Assembly (NCBI GenBank): GCA_903845455.1
Contig: CAIMXN010000164.1
Coordinates: 1 to 8,912 of the forward strand
Length of the DNA stretch: 8,912 bases
DNA from: an uncultured beta proteobacterium
Lineage (GTDB): Bacteria; Pseudomonadota; Gammaproteobacteria; Burkholderiales; Burkholderiaceae
Direction of reading: 5' to 3'
The notes beneath the pieces were generated by a model, which searched no databases, had not been told where the DNA came from, and worked only from the letters and a program-made list of their open reading frames with translations. The translations under genes and the position numbers were made by a program. Shown piece after piece: positions 1-4,834 of the stretch (its first letter is position 1; each line of letters begins with the position of its first letter).

Positions 1-183
1 AATGTCGGTTTACCCGACAAAATAGACATCCGACTATCCAGCCGCCTGCAGATGCCAGGCAATAACCACCCAATTCCACTCCGAGCCACAGATCTCGGTG
101 CCTATGCCACACCTAATTTCAACACCTTAAAGTCATTGTCTAAGCTATTGATTTATATCATTTTTTCAGCTTCTAAGGCGTAG
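1..183 (+). CDS. C-terminal end of an unrecognised ORF, cut by the window edge
   Basis: Frame 1 stays open for 60 codons from the first base and ends at the TAG at 181-183, which lies inside tRNA repeat copy 1. The peptide contains LRATDLGAYATPNF and ends LLIYIIFSASKA. I do not recognise a family. Third positions are rich in C over the first 45 codons or so, as in coding DNA, and become AT-rich near the repeat, so the last residues may be read-through of a junction. Three short inverted repeats also lie here (3-8/14-19, 44-48/56-60, 81-85/94-98), so a structured non-coding element is the alternative. An open frame of this length can arise by chance; confidence is modest. Confidence 0.33.
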   Translation, partial: NVGLPDKIDIRLSSRLQMPGNNHPIPLRATDLGAYATPNFNTLKSLSKLLIYIIFSASKA

Positions 184-214
184 GTCGCACGTTCGAATCG
201 TGCTGGGCAGACCA
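170..214 (+). repeat. tRNA-Arg(UCU) 3' fragment, copy 1
   Basis: The fragment runs from anticodon loop CTTCTAA (anticodon TCT) through 3' anticodon strand GGCGT, variable loop AGGTC, T-stem GCACG/CGTGC around loop TTCGAAT, and 3' acceptor strand TGGGCAG to A and CCA. The T-stem pairs perfectly. There is no matching 5' acceptor strand (CTGCCCA), D-arm or 5' anticodon strand upstream, so this is not a functional tRNA gene. It is the reference for comparing the other copies. Confidence 0.85.
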
Positions 215-225
215 AATTCCCCTAA

Positions 226-555
226 CTATTTTTTCCCATAAGCCGCATCATGGTCTGGCTCTATCAATAAGACCCTTAAAAAGTGATTTTCTCTAAAGCC
301 AATTCCTCGAATCGATTTGCTTACTCGAAACGAGTAGAGCGCTTCAATACCCTTAGGGGCTGCAATGCTGTGAATCTTTTCCCATTTCAAACCCTTGTCT
401 CTATAGACCTGGTTCCAAGTTAGCTGTTTGAGCTTTTCAAAAGTAGTAAATGCCTTTTCTTGCTCAGCTAGCTCTAAATCGCCCCAGGCAGATTGAAAAA
501 AAGGGCTATTAAGATCAAGTTCGACTAATGGCTCAGGCTTTACGTTTCGTGCCAT
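226..555 (-). CDS. Putative RelE/ParE-superfamily toxin of a type II toxin-antitoxin pair
   Basis: This 109-residue basic protein has a helical N-terminal half (about 27-60) and a beta-rich C-terminal half. The stretch LYSFRVSKSIRGIGF at 73-87 followed by RVLLIEPDHDAAY at 94-106 resembles the core strands of RelE/ParE-type toxins. Such proteins usually cleave mRNA at the ribosome or poison gyrase; which applies here cannot be read from sequence. The start codon overlaps the end of the upstream antitoxin-like gene by 23 bp and has no clear Shine-Dalgarno site, which points to translational coupling. The stop lies only 11 bp from tRNA repeat copy 1, so the gene sits at the very edge of its cassette. 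The family assignment is by pattern and gene context, not by a known catalytic residue set. Confidence 0.6.
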   Translation of the reverse strand: MARNVKPEPLVELDLNSPFFQSAWGDLELAEQEKAFTTFEKLKQLTWNQVYRDKGLKWEKIHSIAAPKGIEALYSFRVSKSIRGIGFRENHFLRVLLIEPDHDAAYGKK

Positions 556-823
556 GCGCTTTAGCCATTTTTAATTTAAAAAGGTCGCTTGCTTTAGCTG
601 GTGTTTTTTGTGCCCAAGCTAAAGCAGCAGTTAAATCTTTTTTAAGGGCTGGCGCATGCATCCACTTTTCATTATCTGGAATGACAGTGGCGGTGCGAAT
701 CATCCAAACTCCAGGCTCTGGGTTTTCAACTAGAACCTGACGTCCTGCGTATTCCTTTCCAAGCGAGATTTGCCCACTCGATCCAATGGATTTAATAACT
801 TGGCGATCTATGACTGCGCCCAT
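533..823 (-). CDS. Putative AbrB/SpoVT-type antitoxin
   Basis: This is a 96-residue protein. Residues 11-30 (KSIGSSGQISLGKEYAGRQV) followed by VLVENPEPGVWMIRTATVIP match the swapped-hairpin AbrB/MazE/SpoVT N-terminal pattern, in which the fold binds DNA. The lysine-rich C-terminal part (about 60-96) would wrap the toxin. It is the first gene of a two-gene minus-strand operon, the usual antitoxin position. AGGAG sits 6 bp upstream of ATG at 823. A palindrome overlapping the promoter just upstream suggests autoregulation. PrlF-YhaV is a known precedent for an AbrB-fold antitoxin with a RelE-superfamily toxin, but I do not claim orthology. It could also be an unrelated AbrB-like regulator. Confidence 0.62.
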   Translation of the reverse strand: MGAVIDRQVIKSIGSSGQISLGKEYAGRQVLVENPEPGVWMIRTATVIPDNEKWMHAPALKKDLTAALAWAQKTPAKASDLFKLKMAKAHGTKRKA

Positions 824-836
824 AACATTCTCCTAT

Positions 837-877
837 ATTCATGCTGCATGATAGCATGAATGCATGATTTTTATCAA
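837..877 (-). promoter_or_regulatory. Promoter and probable operator of the toxin-antitoxin operon
   Basis: Read on the minus strand, TTGATA (877-872) and TATCAT (853-848) are 18 bp apart, a fair sigma70 pair. A perfect inverted repeat with 9-bp arms, ATTCATGCT (837-845) and AGCATGAAT (853-861), covers the -10 box, and TGCATGAT is repeated at 845-852 and 861-868. A further TTCATGCTA half-site lies at 942-950. The layout fits repression by the antitoxin or the TA complex; the binding is inference. Confidence 0.55.
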
Positions 878-991
878 ATGATGTTTATTTCGGGCGCTAT
901 AGACCTTAATCGTATTGCACAATTTATTACACAGTGCCATTTTCATGCTATAAGTCATTGAAATACATAGACTTTCCAGCAGCTACGAATT

Positions 992-1036
992 CTTCTAAGG
1001 CCTAGGTCGCACGTTCGAATCGTGCTGGGCAGACCA
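992..1036 (+). repeat. tRNA-Arg(UCU) 3' fragment, copy 2
   Basis: The 45 bp match copy 1 with a single change (GGCG to GGCC in the 3' anticodon strand). T-arm, acceptor strand and CCA are intact. The flanks on both sides are unrelated to those of copy 1, so the match is limited to the tRNA part. Confidence 0.85.
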
Positions 1037-1073
1037 AAAAACTCAACTTGTATCCCTGTTGGCAGTATATCTG

Positions 1074-1102
1074 TTGCTCAGGTACCTATTTTTTAGCATA
1101 AT
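1074..1102 (+). promoter_or_regulatory. Candidate promoter of the MNT/HEPN operon, possibly leaderless
   Basis: TTGCTC (1074-1079) and CATAAT (1097-1102) are separated by 17 bp. Transcription would begin about 6-9 bp after the -10 box, almost on the ATG at 1111, which has no Shine-Dalgarno site. The 8-bp palindrome AGGTACCT (1080-1087) lies in the spacer and could be an operator. The -35 match is weak. Confidence 0.4.
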
Positions 1103-1110
1103 TGCATATT

Positions 1111-1455
1111 ATGAATACAGCCATCATTGACCCAGCGACTCAAAATGCAGCCCATGCATTTATGGAAAAAATCGTACGTCAATATGATGTTAGTAAGGTT
1201 TTTTTGTTTGGTAGTCGAGCTCGCAATACACACCAAAGCGAGAGTGATGCTGATATTGCTATTCTATTGCGAGGCAAGGTTGGTCGTTTTATGGCTACTA
1301 AGTTTGCCATGGATGATTTGGCCTATGACGTTCTTCTAGATTCTGGCATTCGGATTCAACCGCTACCCATTTGGCAGGATGAGTGGGATCACCCAGAAAA
1401 TTACTCCAATCCCAGTCTTTTGAGGAATATTCAAAATGAAGGCATTGTTCTTTGA
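1111..1455 (+). CDS. MNT-type minimal nucleotidyltransferase, antitoxin of an MNT/HEPN pair
   Basis: This 114-residue protein has the pol-beta nucleotidyltransferase signature: GSRAR at 34-38 followed by SDADIAILL at 45-53, with D46 and D48 as the metal-binding pair. The C-terminal part, PLPIWQDEW then YSNPSLLRNIQNEGI, is typical of the small nucleotidyltransferases paired with HEPN proteins. A third carboxylate is not obvious. In studied MntA/HepT pairs the MNT protein adenylylates and silences the HEPN RNase; the same role here is inferred. The ATG at 1111 was chosen over the in-frame TTG at 1102, which would overlap the candidate -10 box. The stop overlaps the next gene's start by 4 bp. 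The gene fills most of its cassette together with the HEPN gene. Confidence 0.82.
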   Translation: MNTAIIDPATQNAAHAFMEKIVRQYDVSKVFLFGSRARNTHQSESDADIAILLRGKVGRFMATKFAMDDLAYDVLLDSGIRIQPLPIWQDEWDHPENYSNPSLLRNIQNEGIVL

Positions 1456-1832
1456 AATCAAAAGAACTTTTTACTAAGGCTAAAACTGCAGCAACTTCCG
1501 CTCGAATTTTGTTAAATGCTGGGGATGTTGATGGTGCTTGTAACCGTGCTTATTATGCGATGTTTGATGCTGCTAGGGCAGCCCTTGTGGCATCAGGGGC
1601 AGATGATTCAATAGTCAATACAAAAACCCACAGTGGCCTTATTTCAAAATTCAGTCTTGAGCTTGTTAAATCTGGTAGAGTTTCCGTGGAGCTTGGTAAG
1701 TCCCTGAACAAGGTTGAAGATCTTCGTTTGATGGCGGACTACAAAGGTGATGCCGTATTAGAAGAAGATGCCACTTGGGCGGTCAATCAGGCAGAAATAT
1801 TTGTTAATGCTTTATTCACTACTTTTAGCTAA
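1452..1832 (+). CDS. HEPN-domain protein, partner of the MNT gene
   Basis: This 126-residue all-helical protein has the HEPN family pattern: CNRAYYAMFDAARAAL at 30-45, THSGLISKF at about 58-66, and DLRLMADY near 91-98. The usual family sequence at the second helix is AYYAMFHAA, giving a candidate R-x6-H RNase motif; here R32 is kept but the histidine is Asp39, so RNase activity is doubtful or uses other residues. The start is TTG at 1452, sharing TTGA with the stop of the MNT gene, which indicates coupled translation. The TAA stop at 1830-1832 lies inside tRNA repeat copy 3, so the cassette junction supplies the stop and the last residues. The pair is likely a toxin-antitoxin or phage-defence module. 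Confidence 0.8.
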   Translation: MKSKELFTKAKTAATSARILLNAGDVDGACNRAYYAMFDAARAALVASGADDSIVNTKTHSGLISKFSLELVKSGRVSVELGKSLNKVEDLRLMADYKGDAVLEEDATWAVNQAEIFVNALFTTFS

Positions 1833-1870
1833 GGCGTAGGCCGCACGTTCGAATCGTGCTGGGCAGACCA
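1829..1870 (+). repeat. tRNA-Arg(UCU) 3' fragment, copy 3
   Basis: The 42 bp from CTAAGG to CCA match copy 1 with one change (GGTC to GGCC in the variable loop). Homology starts three bases later than in copies 1 and 2. It contains the stop codon of the HEPN gene. Confidence 0.83.
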
Positions 1871-2142
1871 AAGGCCCGACTGGTCGATGAGATCCAACCA
1901 ACAAACCTACTTCTAGGGTGGTCTATTGATCAAGTTTGCTAGGTGCCGGCCTTTCATCAATGACTCTTAATTGAAGTGGTATTCAATATCAAGGTAGTTC
2001 AACTTCAATCACTGGGAAAAAATGAGCACAATTATAAAAAATTAGGGTAACTCCTATATGCTAAAGGTGCTTATATAAAAAAAGTCTATAACATGAGGTT
2101 TGATAAAGTTAATACATTCACGTATTTAAAGGAGAGCTACCA
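1871..2142 (+). other. Non-coding 5' part of the EF-hand cassette
   Basis: I see no credible gene on either strand. One inverted repeat with perfect 8-bp arms is present, ATTGAAGT (1970-1977) and ACTTCAAT (2002-2009), with a 24-bp spacer. The 3' part is AT-rich and should hold the promoter of the EF-hand gene, but no convincing -35/-10 pair stands out. Confidence 0.4.
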
Positions 2143-2394
2143 ATGAAATCATTTAAATTATTATTCGCTTTTATTTTTCTTTTTCCAGTTTTTGTATATG
2201 CTCAAGCACCAAACAATGCCCCTGTAAAAACGCCTAGCTTTAAATCTATCGATAAAGACAATAATGGCAAAATTACCAAAGAAGAGGCGAAGGCCGCCGG
2301 AGTATCCGATGCTAATTTTAAAAAAGCTGATAAAAATAACGATGGCACCATTGATGCAAAAGAGTGGGCTTTAGTTTTTCCAGGCGGAGCTTAA
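2143..2394 (+). CDS. Small secreted EF-hand calcium-binding protein
   Basis: This 83-residue protein has a signal peptide (1-20, K2 and K5 followed by a Phe/Leu-rich core) with a cleavage site after VYA. Two canonical 12-residue EF-hand loops follow: DKDNNGKITKEE at 37-48 and DKNNDGTIDAKE at 63-74. Both have Asp or Asn at the chelating positions, Gly at position 6 and Glu at position 12, so both should bind calcium. It is expected in the periplasm or outside the cell; its partner is unknown. The start is supported by AAAGGAG (2128-2134), 8 bp upstream. It is the only clear gene in its cassette and is followed by a strong terminator at 2493. It could serve as a calcium buffer or sensor. Confidence 0.85.
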   Translation: MKSFKLLFAFIFLFPVFVYAQAPNNAPVKTPSFKSIDKDNNGKITKEEAKAAGVSDANFKKADKNNDGTIDAKEWALVFPGGA

Positions 2395-2492
2395 TTAAGC
2401 TAAAAAATATTGTTGCTTAAAGACTCATATTCCTGATGAGTTAGAGAGACTCTATATAAAGGTTTATCGCAATGTAGTTTTTGTTGCAGAGT

Positions 2493-2529
2493 ATGCTGTC
2501 CATTTAATTAAAGATGGACAGCATTTTTT
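2493..2529 (+). terminator. Rho-independent terminator downstream of the EF-hand gene
   Basis: A perfect 11-bp stem, ATGCTGTCCAT (2493-2503) with ATGGACAGCAT (2514-2524), encloses a 10-nt loop and runs into six T residues (2524-2529). It lies about 100 bp after the EF-hand stop codon. Confidence 0.85.
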
Positions 2530-2536
2530 CATTAAT

Positions 2537-2665
2537 ATGGCTTGCGAGAGCCCACAAACCTTAGTTCGCACCCTAGAAAATCTTCAAAGTTCCAACTTCA
2601 GTCATGATGGGGATAAAGTTACCCTTAGAAAAAATGCAGTTAGTACAGCGGTAATCGAGCAATAA
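2537..2665 (+). pseudogene. Possible ORF remnant at the end of the EF-hand cassette
   Basis: The frame from ATG at 2537 to TAA at 2663-2665 encodes 42 residues beginning MACESPQTLVRTLENL and including SHDGDKVTLRKNAV. The same frame is open back to 2399, through the terminator hairpin, but has no standard start codon there. No Shine-Dalgarno site precedes the ATG. The residue mix looks protein-like, so it may be the 3' end of a gene that lost its start, or simply chance. No family is recognised. Confidence 0.2.
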
Positions 2666-2672
2666 CGAAATT

Positions 2673-2716
2673 TTCTAAGGCATACGTCGCATGTTTGAAT
2701 CGTGCTGGGCAGACCA
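2673..2716 (+). repeat. tRNA-Arg(UCU) 3' fragment, copy 4 (diverged)
   Basis: The 44 bp from TTCTAAGG to CCA carry four changes from copy 1: two around the anticodon strand and variable loop (CATACG for CGTAGG) and two in the T-arm (GCATG stem strand, TTTGAAT loop). The acceptor strand and CCA are intact. Confidence 0.8.
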
Positions 2717-2832
2717 AAATTTCACTATTTAATGTTGTCTCAGGCTTATCTATTGGCTCGATTGTGGCTAATCATTACTTGAGCTTTGGGACGTGGATAT
2801 CACCTTGGATAGGGCATTGGTTGATCCGGTGA
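2717..2832 (+). pseudogene. Possible hydrophobic gene remnant at the left end of the transporter cassette
   Basis: A frame continuous with the repeat runs to TGA at 2830-2832 and encodes a hydrophobic tail containing GLSIGSIVANHYLSFG and WISPWIGHWLIR. It ends inside a terminator-like hairpin (2798-2842), as the 3' end of a gene might. The only start in frame would be a TTG inside repeat copy 4. It could be a truncated membrane-protein gene left by cassette formation, or chance. The rest of the gap to 2921 is AT-rich, probably the transporter promoter region, without a clear promoter. Confidence 0.2.
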
Positions 2833-2842
2833 TAATTTTTTT
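2798..2842 (+). terminator. Probable rho-independent terminator between repeat copy 4 and the transporter gene
   Basis: TATCACC (2798-2804) pairs with GGTGATA (2828-2834) and GGAT (2807-2810) with ATCC (2824-2827), leaving a 2-nt bulge and a 13-nt loop. Seven T residues follow at 2836-2842. It would insulate the transporter gene from transcription entering through the repeat. Confidence 0.55.
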
Positions 2843-2921
2843 AGGTCAGAAACCAGAGGAGTAATGATTAAGGTTTAATGGGGTTAATTTGTAGTTAATC
2901 ATAAAAGATTCTTACTGGACT

Positions 2922-3785
2922 ATGAAAAATTCTTATCTACTGATTGCATTATGTTCGATGTGTTTTTATGGGTTAGGTGACGTTATTTTTAAAATAGCAG
3001 CTCGCAAAGGCCTGCCGTCACATCAGTTTTTACTGATGCAGACAATCTTTTTTCTTCCAAGTGCTTTGGTTTTAGGGCTAGCATCATCATCAATTCATTT
3101 TGGTATCCCATTTTTGTTTGGGATGTGCGCTGGAGTTACACTTTATTTTGCATTACTTTATTTTGCAATCAGTTTAAGTACTGGGGATGTGAGTGTTGTA
3201 GCTCCGGTTTTCAGGAGCAGCTTTATTTTATCGGCAACCCTTGCGATTATTTTTTTAAATGAACCTCTTACTCTTTATAAAGTTTTGGCATTTTTATTGT
3301 TAGTAATTGCTGCATTTTTACTGTTGAGTAATTTCAATTCTCAGATGATCCATATAGCGCAAAATACTCATACAAAAAAAACGATTCTTACCCTTGCCAT
3401 TGCTACAGTACTTCTCGGCATTACAGGTTTTATTTATAAATTAGGTGCAGTCGCTGGTGGTAATTCAATATCCATCTTGATTGGTCAAGCTGTGATTTTC
3501 TTTCCACTGGCATTCATATCTTGCTACCATAAAGAGAAAAAAATTATTTTTGTATGGAAATATCTTTATTTAGGTTTTTCGGCAGCACTCTTTTTATTTT
3601 TAGGGCTCTATTTTTTGCTTGAAGCCTTAAAGTATGGGCCGGCAAGTACCATCGTGCCTATCTCACAAATGAGTTTTGTAGTAACTACTATTGTGGGGAT
3701 TTTTATTTTCAAAGAAAAAATCTTATGGCAGAAAATTTTAGGATTGGCCTGCTCTATAGGGGCCATTATTCTTTTAGCTAAATAA
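2922..3785 (+). CDS. EamA/DMT-family inner-membrane transporter
   Basis: This 287-residue, very hydrophobic protein has about ten predicted membrane helices arranged as two EamA repeats. The first repeat ends with the hallmark helices at about 88-136 (GDVSVVAPVFRSSFILSAT, then NEPLT and a Leu/Ala-rich helix). The second mirrors it at about 238-285 (GPASTIVPISQMSF, then FKEKILWQK and a last helix). Length and layout are normal for drug/metabolite exporters of this superfamily; the substrate cannot be told. The ATG at 2922 has only a weak ribosome site (CTGGA), but it begins a good first helix. The gene is alone in its cassette and its stop lies about 50 bp before repeat copy 5. No terminator is visible after it. 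Confidence 0.85.
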   Translation: MKNSYLLIALCSMCFYGLGDVIFKIAARKGLPSHQFLLMQTIFFLPSALVLGLASSSIHFGIPFLFGMCAGVTLYFALLYFAISLSTGDVSVVAPVFRSSFILSATLAIIFLNEPLTLYKVLAFLLLVIAAFLLLSNFNSQMIHIAQNTHTKKTILTLAIATVLLGITGFIYKLGAVAGGNSISILIGQAVIFFPLAFISCYHKEKKIIFVWKYLYLGFSAALFLFLGLYFLLEALKYGPASTIVPISQMSFVVTTIVGIFIFKEKILWQKILGLACSIGAIILLAK

Positions 3786-3837
3786 CCGTTACTGATCTGA
3801 CCATCTGTCGATGCCATGATTTAGCGTATTTTGAAGG

Positions 3838-3882
3838 CTTCTAAGGCGTAGGTCGTAGGTTTGAATCGTGCTGGGCAGACTA
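3838..3882 (+). repeat. tRNA-Arg(UCU) 3' fragment, copy 5 (diverged)
   Basis: The 45 bp carry four changes from copy 1: three in the T-arm (GTAGG stem strand, TTTGAAT loop), which break one stem pair, and CTA in place of CCA. The identity with copy 6 continues past the tRNA end through TAAAACCTCGA (3881-3891), which is the start of the terminator arm found after copy 6. Confidence 0.82.
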
Positions 3883-3950
3883 AAACCTCGAGGGTCCGTA
3901 CCGGACACTAAATCTAGGAGTTGATTTAGGCGACGCTGGTATGAGATGTA

Positions 3951-4127
3951 TTAATAAATTAATAGCAAATGATTATTTTGAAAGCATAACCCAGACCTTT
4001 CTTTCCTTTTAGCATCCTCACGCCCATTGATTTTTCCTAAGACTTCCAGGGTTGTAAGAAGTACCGTTGGCATTCTTCCGGTTTTCTGTTCCGTATAGCT
4101 AGCCTCTAGTGTTGACAATATGGTCAT
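3951..4127 (-). CDS. Small hypothetical protein or gene remnant (58 residues)
   Basis: An ATG at 4127 opens a 58-residue frame on the minus strand, ending at TAA (3953-3951). It begins MTILSTLEASYTEQKTGRM and continues with TTLEVLGKINGREDAKRKER, a charged helical-looking stretch, before a short hydrophobic tail. I do not recognise a family. The composition looks like real protein in an otherwise long gap (3883-4221), and the frame runs opposite to the downstream gene. There is no clear Shine-Dalgarno site, and its start overlaps the promoter of the plus-strand gene, so it may be a decayed or captured fragment. Apart from this ORF, the promoter at 4112 and a small hairpin (3894-3898/3902-3906), I see nothing else in the gap. 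Confidence 0.35.
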   Translation of the reverse strand: MTILSTLEASYTEQKTGRMPTVLLTTLEVLGKINGREDAKRKERSGLCFQNNHLLLIY

Positions 4128-4141
4128 AAATTTGCCATATA
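4112..4141 (+). promoter_or_regulatory. Promoter of the secreted two-domain protein gene
   Basis: A consensus -35 TTGACA (4112-4117) is followed after 18 bp by CATATA (4136-4141). Within the spacer and -10 box lies an inverted repeat, ATATGG (4118-4123) and CCATAT (4135-4140), which could be an operator. The leader to the TTG start at 4222 would be about 70-75 nt. Confidence 0.55.
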
Positions 4142-4221
4142 TAGTCGTTAAAGTAGGGGAGAAGTTACGGCATTTTATCGCCGCTTATAAATACATAATC
4201 CCCTTTTAGCTAGGAGCTATC

Positions 4222-4812
4222 TTGAAGAAATTCTCAATTGCCATATTTTTTAGCGCATTCAGTTTGATTGCTACCTTCTCTGTCTATGCACAAGCACCGG
4301 TAAAAATGTTGCCATTAGTAGCTGAGGTTGAAGTCAGAACAGCATTTGTACTGGATGTAGATTTACAAAATCGCACCATTGAATTAAAAGATACTAGCGG
4401 CAATCTTCTTCAAATGAAGGTTTCCAAACAAGTAAATGATTTGGATAAAGTAAAAAAGGGTGATGTATTTGTAGTGGAGAGTGCTCAGGCGATTGCTGTT
4501 GGTTTAGTAGTTGCCCCAAAGGGACAAAAGCCTGGTGTATCCAGCGTAGGTTCTGTAACAATTTCTGCTAAAGGTTCCGCTAAACCATTTGAAGAAATGA
4601 CTGAAACTACTTTTGCAACTATAAAAATTGACACCATCGATTCGAAAAAACGTATTGTGACCTTCACATGGCCAAGCACTGAGAAGCAAAGAGTTAAAGT
4701 GGATAAAAGCGTTCTTGGTCTTGAGAAGTTCAAGGCTGGCGATGATGTGATGATTGAGTTTGTGGACGATATGATCATAACTTTTACTACCCCAGCAAAG
4801 GGTAAAAAGTAA
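4222..4812 (+). CDS. Secreted protein with two related beta-rich domains, function unknown
   Basis: This 196-residue protein has a signal peptide (1-23) cleaved after VYA. The mature part holds two similar units, about 40-94 and 130-188. Each has the order beta strand, an R-x-I/V-x-L/F turn (NRTIELKD; KKRIVTFTW), a K-V strand (LQMKVSK; QRVKVDK), a helix-like L-x-K-x-K-x-GD segment (LDKVKKGDVFVVE; LEKFKAGDDVMIE) and a final strand. This looks like an internal duplication of a small beta-barrel domain, perhaps OB-like; no family is recognised. The start is TTG at 4222, supported by AGGAG about 5 bp upstream and by the Lys-Lys signal peptide that follows. It is the main gene of its cassette and lies just before repeat copy 6. 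A periplasmic location is expected. Confidence 0.72.
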   Translation: MKKFSIAIFFSAFSLIATFSVYAQAPVKMLPLVAEVEVRTAFVLDVDLQNRTIELKDTSGNLLQMKVSKQVNDLDKVKKGDVFVVESAQAIAVGLVVAPKGQKPGVSSVGSVTISAKGSAKPFEEMTETTFATIKIDTIDSKKRIVTFTWPSTEKQRVKVDKSVLGLEKFKAGDDVMIEFVDDMIITFTTPAKGKK

Positions 4813-4834
4813 TTAGCAAGATCAAGCCACGAAG

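Noticed and set aside
170..214. A functional tRNA-Arg gene at any of the six repeat copies
   Set aside because: No copy is preceded by a 5' acceptor strand, D-arm or 5' anticodon strand that could complete the cloverleaf.
528..740. Plus-strand ORF opposite the antitoxin gene
   Set aside because: It lies entirely within the antisense of the AbrB-like gene, which has a clear ribosome site, operator and family pattern.
842..953. Small minus-strand ORF upstream of the antitoxin
   Set aside because: It covers the promoter and palindrome of the toxin-antitoxin operon, lacks a ribosome site and has no recognisable pattern.
2860..2878. Leader peptide of four codons after a GAGGAG-like site upstream of the EamA gene
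   Set aside because: Too short to judge, poor spacing of the ribosome site, and no attenuator structure between it and the transporter gene.
2143..4812. Common origin of the EF-hand and two-domain proteins from their shared VYAQAP signal-peptide end
   Set aside because: The codons differ, the rest of the proteins is unrelated, and such signal-peptide ends are common in secreted proteins.
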